Notes under the pieces: generated by a model | What the model was told of the DNA's origin: nothing | The model's input: only the letters and a program-made list of their open reading frames with translations | Databases searched by the model: none | Made by a program: the position numbers and the translations under genes | Part shown: piece after piece, positions 15,846 through 24,052 of the stretch | How positions within the stretch are numbered: position 1 is the stretch's first letter | Layout of the letters: the number at the start of each line of letters is the position of its first letter | Source of the DNA: Micromonospora yangpuensis | GTDB taxonomy: Bacteria; Actinomycetota; Actinomycetes; Mycobacteriales; Micromonosporaceae | DNA length: 64,000 bases | Reading direction: 5' to 3' | NCBI RefSeq assembly: GCF_900091615.1 | Contig: NZ_FMIA01000002.1 | Location: forward strand, 2,976,001 to 3,040,000

Positions 15846-18140
15846 ATGCCTGAGGTGGTGACGACCCCGCCCGCGCCGGCGCCGGCGGCACTGCGGGCCA
15901 CGATGACCGCCGGTTTCCGGTTGGACCTGGTCCGGGACCTCTTCGCGCCGGACAATCCGGTGCTGGCCGATGCCTGGGGACCGGCTCGGCGGTTGCTCGT
16001 GGTGCACGACGAGGTCGCCGCGCCCGGCGGCGACCCGCTGATCGGATATCTGCGCGTGGCGCAGGACCGCGGTGAGTTGGACGACTTCCACGTCGTGGAC
16101 GCGCAGGCCGGCGCGGCGGACGTCGGGCACCGGCGGGCCGGGGTGGACGCCTGCGGCTACGTCGTCGAGGCAGCCGTCAAGGCCCAGCTCGGGCGGCGCG
16201 ACGCGGTGGTCGCGTTCGGTGGTGAGCGGACCGGGCGGCTCGTCGCGGTGGCGGCGGCGTCGTTCCGGCGGCACACCGCGGCGGTCCGCGTCCATCGCGA
16301 CCTGGCCGCCGTGGTGGGTTGCCTGCGCGACGGCCTGCGCGCAACCCTGCCCGAGGAGGGAATCACCGCCCTGGCCCGCCGCACCCACGTCATCGTCGAC
16401 GAGGATGGCGTGCTGACCCACCCGGTGGAGCCGGCCGCGTTGCTGGCGTTGGCCGCGCTCGACCGGCGGTTGCTCGACCGGTTGGGCCGGGCCGATCCGG
16501 ACACCTGCCAGCGCGACGCGCTCACCGCGGTGCTGCGGCTGTGCCGCCGGTTCCGCCCCGGCCACCCGGCGTGGCGGATCGGCGAGGCGTTGCTGCCACT
16601 GGCCCCTGCCGCGTTGACCGGACCACAGCGGCGGGCCTGGTCGGTGCTGACCGCCGCCCGGGTCGCCCACCGGCTCGGCCGGCTGCCGGCAGCGGCGGTC
16701 CACGCGCTCGACGGGGTGGCCGAGAAGCTGGCGGTGCAGCGGGCCGAAGCGGTGGTGGACGCCTCGACCGCCCGTCGCTGGGTCGCCAACGCGCCGTCGG
16801 GTGACGGGCCGGTCACGCTGATGTTGCCCACCCCGGACGGTGGCGGCGAGCCGGTGACGGTGGACCGGGCCGTGCTGGCCCGGGTGCTCAGCGCCGGGCC
16901 GGACCGGCCCGGCCCGCCGGGTCCGCCGACCGGCCCGGCCCGCCGACGGGTGGCCCGGGCCGACGGGCCGACGACACCGACGCCCCGCCGGGGTGCCGGG
17001 ACGGTGCGGGGTACCCAGCTCCGGGTCGACGTGCCGGCCACGTTCCCGGTGCGTCTGGTCGACGACGTGCTCGCTCCGGCCACCGCCGCCCTCACCGACC
17101 TGCTGCCCGAACGCTGCCAGGTGTTGGCGGTCGTCGACCCGTACGCGCCGGACCAGGTGGACCGGGTGCAGCGGCTGCTGGCCGGTTACCGGGACCGGGG
17201 CTACCTGGCCCGGTTCACCGTCCTGCCGGTGGTCGCCACCGAGCACACCAAGAACCTCACCCAGGTGACCACCGTGCTACGGGTGGCCGAAGGGCTCGGG
17301 CTGGGCGCGGACGACCGGGTGCTCGTGGTCGGTGGCGGCACCCTGATGGACGTCGTCGGGTACGCCGCCTACCTCTACCGCGGCCAGACCCCGTACATCC
17401 GGATACCCACCACCCTGGTCGGCATGGTCGACGCCGGTGTCGGCCTCAAGGTGGGCGTCAACCTCAACGGCCACAAGAACCTGCTCGGGGCGTACCATCC
17501 GCCGCTGGCCTGCCTGTGCGACCCGGCCTTCCTGCGCACCCTGGCCCCGGCGGAGCTGCGCTGTGGCCTGGCCGAGGTGATCAAGATGGCGGTGGTCTGT
17601 GACGCCGAGCTGTTCGATCTGGTGGAGCGGCACCACGGCGACGTGCTGGCGGCTCACGACACTCCGCAGGTACGCGAGATCATCGACCGCGCCACCCGGG
17701 CGATGCTGCGCGAACTCTCCGCCAACCCGGTCGAGGAGGACCTACGGCGGTTGCCCGACTTCGGCCACGAGTTCGGGCACGCCCTGGAGTCCATGTCCGG
17801 CTACCGGCTCCGCCACGGCGAGGCGGTCGCGATCGGCATGGCTCTCTCGTCCCACCTGGCCCTGCGGACCGGACACCTGGGCCGCGTCGACCTCGACCGG
17901 CTGCTGACGCTGCTGCGCCGGACCGGCCTGGCGTTGTGGAACCCGGTGTGCGACCCGGCCGTGCTCTGGGACCGGCTGCACGGCGAGGTGATGCCGCACA
18001 AGGCCGGTCGGCTGCACCTGGTGGTGCCGCGCCGCATCGGCGTCGGCGACTTCATCGACTCGATCGACGAGATCAGCGCCCACCTGGTCGCCGAGGCCTG
18101 CGCGGAACTCGCGGCCCTGGCGAGACCGCCGGTGCGGTGA
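15846..18140 (+). CDS. Tandem sugar-phosphate cyclase (EEVS/DHQS-like), two domains
   Basis: At 764 aa this is about twice the usual cyclase length. Residues about 395-764 form a complete dehydroquinate-synthase-fold cyclase: VVGGGTLMDVVGYAA (NAD site), RIPTTLVGMVDAGVGLKVG, GHKNLLGAYHPP, AEVIKMAVVCDAELFDLVE and GHEFGHALE. The KVGVN and EVIKMA segments resemble 2-epi-5-epi-valiolone synthases (AcbC, ValA), which cyclise sedoheptulose 7-phosphate. Residues about 20-365 can be aligned to the same fold (FRLDLVRDLFAP against FPVRLVDDVLAP) but lack the glycine-rich NAD loop and most catalytic residues, so this half looks like a pseudoenzyme. A Pro/Arg-rich linker joins them. It probably supplies the C7 ring of the pathway. 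Confidence 0.85.
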   Translation: MPEVVTTPPAPAPAALRATMTAGFRLDLVRDLFAPDNPVLADAWGPARRLLVVHDEVAAPGGDPLIGYLRVAQDRGELDDFHVVDAQAGAADVGHRRAGVDACGYVVEAAVKAQLGRRDAVVAFGGERTGRLVAVAAASFRRHTAAVRVHRDLAAVVGCLRDGLRATLPEEGITALARRTHVIVDEDGVLTHPVEPAALLALAALDRRLLDRLGRADPDTCQRDALTAVLRLCRRFRPGHPAWRIGEALLPLAPAALTGPQRRAWSVLTAARVAHRLGRLPAAAVHALDGVAEKLAVQRAEAVVDASTARRWVANAPSGDGPVTLMLPTPDGGGEPVTVDRAVLARVLSAGPDRPGPPGPPTGPARRRVARADGPTTPTPRRGAGTVRGTQLRVDVPATFPVRLVDDVLAPATAALTDLLPERCQVLAVVDPYAPDQVDRVQRLLAGYRDRGYLARFTVLPVVATEHTKNLTQVTTVLRVAEGLGLGADDRVLVVGGGTLMDVVGYAAYLYRGQTPYIRIPTTLVGMVDAGVGLKVGVNLNGHKNLLGAYHPPLACLCDPAFLRTLAPAELRCGLAEVIKMAVVCDAELFDLVERHHGDVLAAHDTPQVREIIDRATRAMLRELSANPVEEDLRRLPDFGHEFGHALESMSGYRLRHGEAVAIGMALSSHLALRTGHLGRVDLDRLLTLLRRTGLALWNPVCDPAVLWDRLHGEVMPHKAGRLHLVVPRRIGVGDFIDSIDEISAHLVAEACAELAALARPPVR

Positions 18141-18165
18141 CGGGACCTGGATGAAGGAGGCAGAC

Positions 18166-20346
18166 GTGACGGCGCTTACCGACACCACGTCGATCTGTGT
18201 GGACATGGGCGGCACCACCACCCGGATCGGCGTCTGCGCCGAGGGACGACTGCTGCCCGGCACGGTGCGGTTCGCCACGCCGAAGCCGGTCGCGGGCAGC
18301 TCGATCCGCGACGCGCACCTGGACCGGATAGCCGAGGCCGTGTCGCGGGTGCGCTCCGCGACGCCGGTGCCCACCCGGGCGGTGGGGCTCGCGGTGGGTG
18401 CCACCGTCGCCGCCACCGGCCGGATCCGCAACGCCGCCATGCTGTGGCACGAGCCGAGCGAGGGCTTCGACCTCGCCGCGGCGGTGGCGGCGCGGCTGCC
18501 GTGGGCCGACATCACCGTGGCCAACGACATCGCCGCCGCTACCTGGCGCTACCGTGCGCTGGGCCGGTTCGGTCTGGTCACGGTCAGCACCGGGGTCGCG
18601 GTCAAGGTCTTCGACGACGCGCTGCCCTTCGACCGCAAACTGCTCGTCGACGACCAGGGGCTGGGTGGCGAGGTCGGCCACGTCCGGGTCGACCCACCGG
18701 CCGAGCTGGCCGGCGTCGGCACCCCGTGGTGCGAGTGCGGCAACACCGGTGACCTCTGCTCGTACGCCTCGGGTCCGGCCACCATGCGGCTCGTGGCGCT
18801 GCTCGCCACGGCGTGGCCCCGACGCTGGCGCGACTCGAAACTCGCGGTGCTCGCCGAGGGCGTACCGGAGCGCCTGACCAGCCGCGACCTCGCCCAGGTC
18901 GCCGGTGCCGGCGACGAGTTCGCCGCCGCGGTCCTGCGGGTCTCCACCCGTCCGTTGGCCACCCAACTGCTGCACACCTCGGCCCTGCTGGGGTTGCGGC
19001 GTTTCGTGGTGATGGGCGGGTTCGCCAACGGCGTCGGCGTGCCGTGGTACACCGCGTTGCGCGCCAACCTGGGCGAACTGCTGCCACAGGGTGGTTGGTT
19101 CACCGGCTGGACCGCCGAGGACCTGGACGCGCTGGTGCGCCCGTCGGTCGACGGCGACGACAGCCTGCTGGGTATGGCGGCGTTTCAGGCCGCCCGCCGC
19201 GACCAGTACCGCGAGCTGCACAAGCCGGTGGGCGAGGGGCGGACCGTGGTGCGCTTGCGGGACCGGCCGCGCTGCGGCCGGGAGCAGTTCGTGGCCCGCG
19301 TCGCCTTCGCCGGCATCTGCGGCACCGACCTGCAGATGGTACGCGGCGAACGCGGGTGTGAGCCCGGCGTGCTCGGCCACGAGTGCGTCGCCCAGGTCGT
19401 CGAGGTGGGCGACGGCGTGTCCGCCGTCGCCCCCGGTGAGGTGATCGGGGTCAATCCGAACCACCCGCACGACGACCACGACAAGATCGGCCACAACCAG
19501 CCCGGGGTCCTGCGCGAGGTCGCGGTCTGGGACGGGGCCCTCGCCGATCGGGGCCAGGCGGTGCGGCTGCCCGCCGAGGGCCGGGCCGAGTGGGTCCTGC
19601 TGGAGCCGCTCGCGTGCGCGGTGCGCTCCCTGCGGATGGCCCGGGACGCCGGCCGTGGTGGGCGGATCCTGGTGCTCGGCGGCGGCATCTCCGGCCTGCT
19701 GCACGTGCTGCTGGCCCGCCGGTGGGGAGCCCGGCAGGTGCTGCTGGCCAACCGGGGCGGCGACCGGCTGCGGCTGGCGGTGGAACGCGGTGTGGTGGCC
19801 GCCGAGGACACTCTGCCCGTCGACGCCGGCCTGGCCTCGGCCGTGCGGGACGCCACCGGTGGTGCCGGCGTCGACGCGGTCGTGGTCTGCGTCTCCGGCG
19901 CCGGGCCGGACCTCCTGACGGGCCTGTGGCCGGCGTTGGCCGACGGTGCCACGGTCCACCTGTTCGGTGGCTTCCTGGCCGGTGACACCATCCGAGTACC
20001 CGGCGGGGACGTGGTGGCGGCCCACCCGATCCGGTGCGGCCAGCGGCGTACGGTACGGCTGCCGGACGGCGGCAGTGGCGTGCTGCTCGGTTCGCGGGGA
20101 GCCTCGGCCGAGGAGTACCGGGAGGCGCTGGAGCTCTGCGCCGGCCCCGACGGGCTGCGGCTGGGCCCACTGATCAGCCACGTGGTGTCGCTGGACGCCG
20201 TACCGGCCGTCCTCGACGACCTGGCCGCCACCGGTCGGGTCGGCGGCGAACCCACGCTGCGCGTGGTGGTCGACCTGAGGTTGCCGGGCCACGCGGTGCA
20301 CGCCGTCGACGGCACCATGCTTCCCCAGCTGGCGTCGCCGCGATGA
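18166..20346 (+). CDS. Fusion of ROK-family sugar kinase and zinc-type dehydrogenase
   Basis: A 726-aa bifunctional protein. Residues about 8-345 are a ROK-family kinase with the ATP-site DMGGTTTR (13-20), the VANDIAAAT catalytic Asp region, LGGEVGHVRV, and the zinc-type CECGNTGDLC (about 189-198). Residues about 355-715 are a medium-chain dehydrogenase with GICGTD (about 384-389), the zinc-binding GHE, LEPLACAVRSL and the nucleotide loop LGGGISGLLH. In acarbose and validamycin synthesis separate C7-cyclitol kinases and dehydrogenases act after the cyclase, so a fused version here fits. The GTG was preferred over an ATG 15 nt upstream because AAGGAGG sits 5 nt before it and would be inside the longer reading. 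Confidence 0.85.
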   Translation: MTALTDTTSICVDMGGTTTRIGVCAEGRLLPGTVRFATPKPVAGSSIRDAHLDRIAEAVSRVRSATPVPTRAVGLAVGATVAATGRIRNAAMLWHEPSEGFDLAAAVAARLPWADITVANDIAAATWRYRALGRFGLVTVSTGVAVKVFDDALPFDRKLLVDDQGLGGEVGHVRVDPPAELAGVGTPWCECGNTGDLCSYASGPATMRLVALLATAWPRRWRDSKLAVLAEGVPERLTSRDLAQVAGAGDEFAAAVLRVSTRPLATQLLHTSALLGLRRFVVMGGFANGVGVPWYTALRANLGELLPQGGWFTGWTAEDLDALVRPSVDGDDSLLGMAAFQAARRDQYRELHKPVGEGRTVVRLRDRPRCGREQFVARVAFAGICGTDLQMVRGERGCEPGVLGHECVAQVVEVGDGVSAVAPGEVIGVNPNHPHDDHDKIGHNQPGVLREVAVWDGALADRGQAVRLPAEGRAEWVLLEPLACAVRSLRMARDAGRGGRILVLGGGISGLLHVLLARRWGARQVLLANRGGDRLRLAVERGVVAAEDTLPVDAGLASAVRDATGGAGVDAVVVCVSGAGPDLLTGLWPALADGATVHLFGGFLAGDTIRVPGGDVVAAHPIRCGQRRTVRLPDGGSGVLLGSRGASAEEYREALELCAGPDGLRLGPLISHVVSLDAVPAVLDDLAATGRVGGEPTLRVVVDLRLPGHAVHAVDGTMLPQLASPR

Positions 20347-21824
20347 CCGGGTGTCCGGAAACGGTCGGGCCGGCCCGCGGCGACCTCGCCGGGCTCGACG
20401 CCGACGCCCTGTGGTCCGCGGTGCTCGCCGCGGCGGCGGGCTCCCGCACGGGCGTGCCGGGCGTGGTGGCCGAGCGCTGCACGGCGGCGGGTGCGGTGCG
20501 GCTGGGCTGGGTCTCGCCTCCGGCGTGGCACGTGGTACGCGAGGGGGTCGCCGCCGTCCGCACCGCCCTCGTACCGCCGACGCGGGCGCGGGTGGTGGTG
20601 CTGGGCACCGGCGGCTGGTGTTTCGCCGCCCAGGCGCTTACCGAGACCACCGGCGGGCGGGCCGCGCTGACCGTCCTGGACAGCCTCGACCCCACCGCGA
20701 TCGCCCAGGCGCTGGCCGACGAACCCGGCACCCCACGAGGAGTTCTGGCGGTCTCCGCCTCCGGTGCCACCCGGGAGACCCGGCTGCTGGTGGCGGCGGT
20801 GCCGCCACGCGACGGCGGCCGGCTGGTGTGGCTGCGCGACGAGGCGGATCCGCCGGAGGCCTTCGCGCTGTCGCCCGGCGGTGGAGCCGACCAGGTGGCG
20901 ATGCTCGGCGCCCCGCTGTCCACCGCGTTCCTGGCGGTGGCCGGCATCGCCGACGGGGCGGCGCTGGCCGCCGCCTACCCACGGTTCGTCTCCCGGAGCC
21001 ACCGGATCGGCGTCGCCGCGGCCCGACGCGCCGGTACGGTGCCGGTGGCGGGTGCCGTGCGCATCCGGTTCGTGCCGCCGCGGTGGGCGGGACCGGGACT
21101 GCGGCGCTGGCTGCTGCAGCTCGGCCGGCAGGTGCTCGGTGGCAAACCCGGCCGGTGGCGACCCACGGTGGAGCTGGCCTGCGGGGCCGAGGGCACGCCC
21201 GCCGTCGGCGGGACCGGTCGACCCGAGGTCGTGTTCGATCTCGGCGGCCTACGGCGTGACCTGCCGGCGCTGCTCGACGGGCTGTACGCCGCCGGGGTGT
21301 TCGTGGCCTGCGTCGGGCTGCGGGCGGGCCTCGACGTCGCCGAGCACCCGAACGTGCGCGTGTACAAGGAGCACCTGGCCCACGCCGACCCCGACGAGGC
21401 GGGTCACCGGTCGGTCGCCGTCGCCGACCTGCCCGACACCGCCGCGAGGTGGCTCACCCACCGCCCGGAAGTGACGCGACTGCACGTCGTCGGGTACTGG
21501 TCGGCGGCCGAGCGGGACCTGCCGTCCGCCGCCCGGTTCACCGGGGCCACCGGACGTCCGTGCGAGGTGCACGAGGGCAGCGCCTGGAACCACCACTCCT
21601 TCCAGGCCGGCTACCCCGATCCGACAGTCGCGGTGCTGATCGTCACGCGCGGCGTCGAGGCCGGCACCGACCCCACCGCCGCCCCGCCGGTGCGCGCCGC
21701 CGCCCGGGCCCTGCGTCGGATCGCCGTGGCCACCCACCGGTCGCTGCCGGAGCGCAGTCTGCTGGTGTCGTCGCCGGCGGTCGACCGGGCCGAGGTCTCC
21801 GGGCGGGCCAGGGGAGGTGGCTGA
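20343..21824 (+). CDS. Phosphoglucose-isomerase-like (SIS domain) protein
   Basis: A 493-aa protein related to glucose-6-phosphate isomerase. Two SIS-type landmarks are visible: VVVLGTGGWCFAAQAL near residue 85, corresponding to the GTGGSSLG loop, and AVSASGATRET at about 137-147, corresponding to the SKSGTTxET phosphate-binding loop. A late EGSAWNHHSFQAGYPDP segment matches the C-terminal His region of the family. The start ATG overlaps the upstream stop as ATGA. In this operon it may isomerise a sugar or cyclitol phosphate, or channel hexose 6-phosphate to a nucleotide-sugar donor. The divergence of the loops from true housekeeping PGI suggests a specialised substrate. Confidence 0.75.
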   Translation: MTGCPETVGPARGDLAGLDADALWSAVLAAAAGSRTGVPGVVAERCTAAGAVRLGWVSPPAWHVVREGVAAVRTALVPPTRARVVVLGTGGWCFAAQALTETTGGRAALTVLDSLDPTAIAQALADEPGTPRGVLAVSASGATRETRLLVAAVPPRDGGRLVWLRDEADPPEAFALSPGGGADQVAMLGAPLSTAFLAVAGIADGAALAAAYPRFVSRSHRIGVAAARRAGTVPVAGAVRIRFVPPRWAGPGLRRWLLQLGRQVLGGKPGRWRPTVELACGAEGTPAVGGTGRPEVVFDLGGLRRDLPALLDGLYAAGVFVACVGLRAGLDVAEHPNVRVYKEHLAHADPDEAGHRSVAVADLPDTAARWLTHRPEVTRLHVVGYWSAAERDLPSAARFTGATGRPCEVHEGSAWNHHSFQAGYPDPTVAVLIVTRGVEAGTDPTAAPPVRAAARALRRIAVATHRSLPERSLLVSSPAVDRAEVSGRARGGG

Positions 21825-21825
21825 G

Positions 21826-22470
21826 GTGCGCGCTCCGGCAGCCGTGCTGTTCGACGTCGACGGCGTACTGCTCGACACCGGTGACCTGTTCCGGCAGGTG
21901 TGGCGCGGTTGGGCGCTCGGCCACGGGCTGGACCCGGACCTCGTGCTGGCCCGCACAGCCGGTCGGCGCACCGCCGACGTGCTGGGCGAGGTCGCCCCGC
22001 ACCTCGATCCGGCGGTGGAACGGCGGGCCCTGGACGCGCTGACCCGGCAACGGATGGCCGGGGTGCGCCCGGTCGCCGGTGCCGGCGCGCTGGTGCGGGC
22101 CTGCCAGCGTGTCCCCTGGGCCATCGTCACCTCGGGCAGCCGGTGGTTCGTGGGCGAGTGCTTCCGGTCGACCGGGCTGCCGCTGCCCACGGTGGCGGTG
22201 TACGACGAGGACGTCCGGCACGGCAAACCCGCCCCGGAGGGCTACCTCGCCGCGACCCGCCGGCTGGGTACACCCCCGGACCGCTGTGTCGTGGTGGAGG
22301 ACGCACCCGACGGCGTACGGGCGGCCAAGGCCGCCGGATGCGTGGTGCTCGCGGTCACCACGACGCACCCGCCGGCGCGGCTTGCCCAGGCCGACGCGTG
22401 TCTTCCGAACCTCGCGGCGGTACGCGACCTGTTGTGGACGGCATGGGAGGGGAAGCCGACGGATGACTGA
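21826..22470 (+). CDS. HAD-superfamily phosphatase
   Basis: A 214-aa HAD hydrolase of the beta-phosphoglucomutase/sugar-phosphatase subgroup. Motif I is FDVDGVLLD (nucleophile Asp and general-acid Asp), motif II the Ser of VTSGS, motif III the Lys of HGKPAPEGY, and motif IV VVVEDAPDG. A C1-type cap lies between motifs I and II. It follows the isomerase-like gene by 1 nt and overlaps the ABC ATPase gene by 8 nt. In a C7-cyclitol pathway it would remove the 7-phosphate introduced by the kinase, as proposed for HAD enzymes of related clusters. The GTG has GGAGG at 8-nt spacing; an in-frame GTG 9 nt upstream is less well placed. Confidence 0.85.
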   Translation: MRAPAAVLFDVDGVLLDTGDLFRQVWRGWALGHGLDPDLVLARTAGRRTADVLGEVAPHLDPAVERRALDALTRQRMAGVRPVAGAGALVRACQRVPWAIVTSGSRWFVGECFRSTGLPLPTVAVYDEDVRHGKPAPEGYLAATRRLGTPPDRCVVVEDAPDGVRAAKAAGCVVLAVTTTHPPARLAQADACLPNLAAVRDLLWTAWEGKPTDD

Positions 22471-23230
22471 CGACACGGTGTTGCGGGTGCGTGGCCTGCG
22501 CAAACGGTACCGACAGGTGACCGCGGTCGACGGGGTGGACCTGACCGTCGCCGCCGGCGAGCGGGTCGCCCTGGTCGGTCCCAACGGGGCGGGCAAGACC
22601 ACCACCCTGATGAGCTGCCTCGGCGCGGTCCAGCCCGAGGAGGGCACGGTCGAACTGCTGGGGCAACGCGGGCGCCGGGCCCGCCGCGCGGTGCTGGCCC
22701 GGGTCGGGTTCGCCTCCGGCTACCTGCCGCTGCCGCCGCACCTGCGGGTCAGGGAGTTCCTGACGCTGTACGCCCGCCTGTACGGTGCCCCGAACCCGCA
22801 GGAGCAGGCTCGGGCGGGTCTGCGGCAGTTCGACGTGGAGGGTCTCGCCGACCGTTGGGGAAGCGACCTGTCCAGCGGGCAGCGCACGGTGGTCGGTGTG
22901 GTCAAGGCGACCATGCACGCGCCGGCGTTGCTGGTGCTCGACGAGCCGACCGCCTCGCTCGACCCGGATGTGGCCCTGCGGGTCCGCGGCGGCCTGCTCG
23001 ACCTGTGTCGACGGCGGGGGACCGCGCTGCTGGTCACCAGCCACAACATGGTCGAGGTGGAGCGGCTCGCGCAGCGGGTGATCTTCCTGGCCGGCGGTCG
23101 GGTCCTGGTCGACGGGCCGGTCGAGACGATCACCGCGCAACTGGGTCAGACCAGCCTGGAGGACGTCTACCTGCGGCTGCGCGAGAGCACCGCCGACGGT
23201 CGGCAGGCCAGTACGGGGGCGTCGTCGTGA
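22463..23230 (+). CDS. ABC exporter ATP-binding subunit
   Basis: A 255-aa ATPase of the drug/polysaccharide exporter type (DrrA/CcmA-like). It has Walker A GPNGAGKTTT (about 39-48), a signature LSSGQ in place of LSGGQ, Walker B LLVLDEPTASLD and the H-loop VTSHNM. A C-terminal tail (QLGQTSLEDVYLRL) is typical of DrrA-like proteins. It is translationally coupled to the permease gene through a GTGA overlap. The pair most likely exports the product of the cyclitol operon, as ABC pairs do in acarbose-type clusters, and may give self-protection. Confidence 0.88.
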   Translation: MTDDTVLRVRGLRKRYRQVTAVDGVDLTVAAGERVALVGPNGAGKTTTLMSCLGAVQPEEGTVELLGQRGRRARRAVLARVGFASGYLPLPPHLRVREFLTLYARLYGAPNPQEQARAGLRQFDVEGLADRWGSDLSSGQRTVVGVVKATMHAPALLVLDEPTASLDPDVALRVRGGLLDLCRRRGTALLVTSHNMVEVERLAQRVIFLAGGRVLVDGPVETITAQLGQTSLEDVYLRLRESTADGRQASTGASS

Positions 23231-24045
23231 GCACCGACGCGGTGGCCGGCGACGGCGCGCTGCGGCGGATCGCCGCCGTGGCGGTACGGCACTGGTTCGT
23301 GACCCGCCGCAGTCCGCACCGGTTCCTCGACATCGCGGTCTGGCCGGTCTTCGACATGCTCCTGTACGGCTCGATCGCGATGTACGTCCGGCAGGCCGGC
23401 GGCGACGCCGCGACCCGTACCGCACTCTCCGTGGTGGCCGGCATCGTGATGTGGCACGTCGTCTACCAGTCCCAGATCGCCGTGTCGTCCAGCTTCTTCG
23501 AGGAGATCTACGCGCGCCAGTTGCCGAGCCTGCTCACCACGCCGTTGCGTCCGGTCGAGTGGGTGGCCGGCGCGGCCGTGCAGGGGCTGGTCCGGGTGGG
23601 CGTGGGCATCGCCGCGGTGACGGCCGCGGCGGCTGTCCTGTTCGGCTTCGACCTGACCGGCACGGGCGGTGCCATCGTGCCGGTGATGGCGTTGCTGCTG
23701 CTGACCGGCTGGGCGATCGCGCTGATCGTGATGGGTGTGGTGATGTTCCTCGGCACCGGCACCGAGACGCTCGCCTTCACGTTGCTGTTCATCATGCTGC
23801 CGCTGTCCGGCGCGTTCTACCCGGTCTCGGTGCTGCCGGCGTGGATCCAACCGGTCTCGGCGGTACTGCCGACGACGTACACCTTCAGCGCGGCCCGGGC
23901 GGTGGCCACCGGTGACCCGGCGCCCTGGGGTGAGATCGGCGTGGCCGCGCTGGCCACGGCGGCGTTGATGGCCGCGGCGTTCGGGTTCGCCGCGTTCGCG
24001 TTGCGGGTGTTCCAGCGGCGCGGCTTCGTCAGCCGCTACCAGTGA
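23227..24045 (+). CDS. ABC-2 type exporter permease
   Basis: A 272-aa membrane protein with about six transmembrane segments and the ABC-2 family layout: a cytoplasmic N-terminus, a hydrophobic TM1 around FLDIAVWPVFDMLLYGSIA, the conserved LLTTPLRPVEWV intracellular loop, and the GAFYPVSVLPAWIQPVSAVLP reentrant stretch near the C-terminus. It partners the preceding ATPase. Its GTG start overlaps the ATPase stop as GTGA. Confidence 0.88.
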   Translation: MSTDAVAGDGALRRIAAVAVRHWFVTRRSPHRFLDIAVWPVFDMLLYGSIAMYVRQAGGDAATRTALSVVAGIVMWHVVYQSQIAVSSSFFEEIYARQLPSLLTTPLRPVEWVAGAAVQGLVRVGVGIAAVTAAAAVLFGFDLTGTGGAIVPVMALLLLTGWAIALIVMGVVMFLGTGTETLAFTLLFIMLPLSGAFYPVSVLPAWIQPVSAVLPTTYTFSAARAVATGDPAPWGEIGVAALATAALMAAAFGFAAFALRVFQRRGFVSRYQ

Positions 24046-24052
24046 GGACGGG

